A DNA stretch of 40,814 bases, from assembly GCA_016209155.1 (NCBI GenBank), contig JACQWU010000022.1, positions 1 through 40,814 on the forward strand. Reading direction: 5' to 3'. This stretch comes from Candidatus Desantisiibacteriota bacterium (lineage in GTDB: Bacteria > JACRDZ01). The notes under the pieces were generated by a model. The model saw only the letters and a program-made list of their open reading frames with translations, was not told the DNA's origin and ran no database searches. Made by a program: the position numbers and the translations under genes. Of this stretch, positions 40,517 to 40,814 are shown in pieces. The first letter of the stretch is position 1. Each line of letters begins with the position of its first letter.

Positions 40517-40814
40517 TCACCGAGAATTGCTGTTAATACTTACATTAAAATTTGATGTCCCTGATAAAAAATATTTTTTAAATTCATTATAAGAATTATT
40601 TGCCAGATCTAAAGTCATATAATATTTCCCAATTTTACTAATTTCATGAGCGTCAGAAAAGGTAAGAGGTATAATATTATACTTTTTATAATTATTTACA
40701 AATTCCTCTTTCTTTTCTGGATTACGCAAATCAAAAAAAGTAATACCATAATCAATCAGATTCGGGATAAATGAACTTCGTGAAGGATTTTTATCCTGAT
40801 GAGAAGAAATTATT
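40517..40814 (-). CDS. C-terminal end of a PHP-domain-like protein, 5' partial
   Basis: The frame is open from the right window edge to the stop at 40517, giving the last ~98 residues. The segment IPLTFSDAHEISKIGKYYMTL matches the final metal-binding strand and helix of PHP phosphoesterase domains (SDAHxxxxIG). IPNLIDYGITFFDLRNPEKKEEFVNNY just before it fits the preceding helix. It could be a stand-alone PHP phosphatase or the end of a PHP-containing NTPase of the TrlF type; only the end is visible. It lies in the same direction as the kinase/HD gene. Confidence 0.6.
   Translation of the reverse strand, partial: IISSHQDKNPSRSSFIPNLIDYGITFFDLRNPEKKEEFVNNYKKYNIIPLTFSDAHEISKIGKYYMTLDLANNSYNEFKKYFLSGTSNFNVSINSNSR

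Noticed and set aside
1-40814. tRNA, rRNA or CRISPR arrays
   Set aside because: No cloverleaf-like GTTCRA segments with CCA ends, no rRNA-like sequence and no regularly spaced repeats were seen by eye.

Overview
The window looks like part of the chromosome of an AT-rich Gram-negative bacterium. An outer-membrane beta-barrel with a signal peptide, a LolA-like protein and Lol/MacB-type ABC transport genes point to a diderm. The lineage cannot be fixed by eye: recA, a CFI-box-CTERM-like tail and REP-like palindromes would fit several uncultured or deltaproteobacterium-like groups. The ends of at least two genes lie outside the window.

Bases 1-28514 hold the 3' part of a trans-acyltransferase (trans-AT) polyketide gene cluster, all on the + strand. 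In order: an HMG-CoA-synthase-like beta-branching enzyme (5' partial); an ECH2/PksI-like decarboxylase; two giant PKS genes (KS-DH-KR-cMT-ACP-KS-DH, then KR-ACP-KS-ACP-KS-cMT-linker); a benzoate/aryl-CoA-ligase-like enzyme; a type III PKS/KAS III-like condensing enzyme; a small unknown protein; and a four-gene envelope export operon (ABC ATPase, double-FtsX permease, LolA-like protein, beta-barrel). Two AT-fold proteins follow: one has the residues of a PedC-type acyl hydrolase, the other those of a true malonyl transferase. Neither PKS carries an AT domain, so the discrete AT would load every module. The first KS is cut by an in-frame TAG just before its HGTGT motif. The last PKS ends without ACP or thioesterase.

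Bases 28515-31031 are a rearranged border. A second LolD-like ATPase gene is cut off and joined to the 3' part of an IS1634-type transposase with frameshifts. This is followed by a Sfp-type phosphopantetheinyl transferase that has lost a recognisable start. A REP-like palindromic element lies upstream, and a second copy lies about 4.65 kb away.

Bases 31032-35600 are a decayed accessory zone: a ComEA-like HhH reading frame without a good start, a DUF900 alpha/beta hydrolase, a gene with several frameshifts, a secreted CFI-box-CTERM-like protein, a frameshifted membrane protein, a small secreted protein, and an antitoxin whose toxin is reduced to its last ~20 residues, bracketed by inverted repeats.

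Bases 35601-38247 carry aroE, recA and a DUF433/DUF5615 toxin-antitoxin pair. Bases 38325-40814, on the - strand, hold a frameshifted kinase-N-lobe/HD-phosphohydrolase gene and the 3' end of a PHP-domain-like gene.

My reading of the system is inference: PKS, starter or terminal aryl chemistry (ligase plus type III-like synthase), beta-branching enzymes and a dedicated Lol-like exporter form one pathway for a possibly lipid-like or aryl-capped polyketide. Its integrity is in doubt because of the amber codon and the truncated PPTase.
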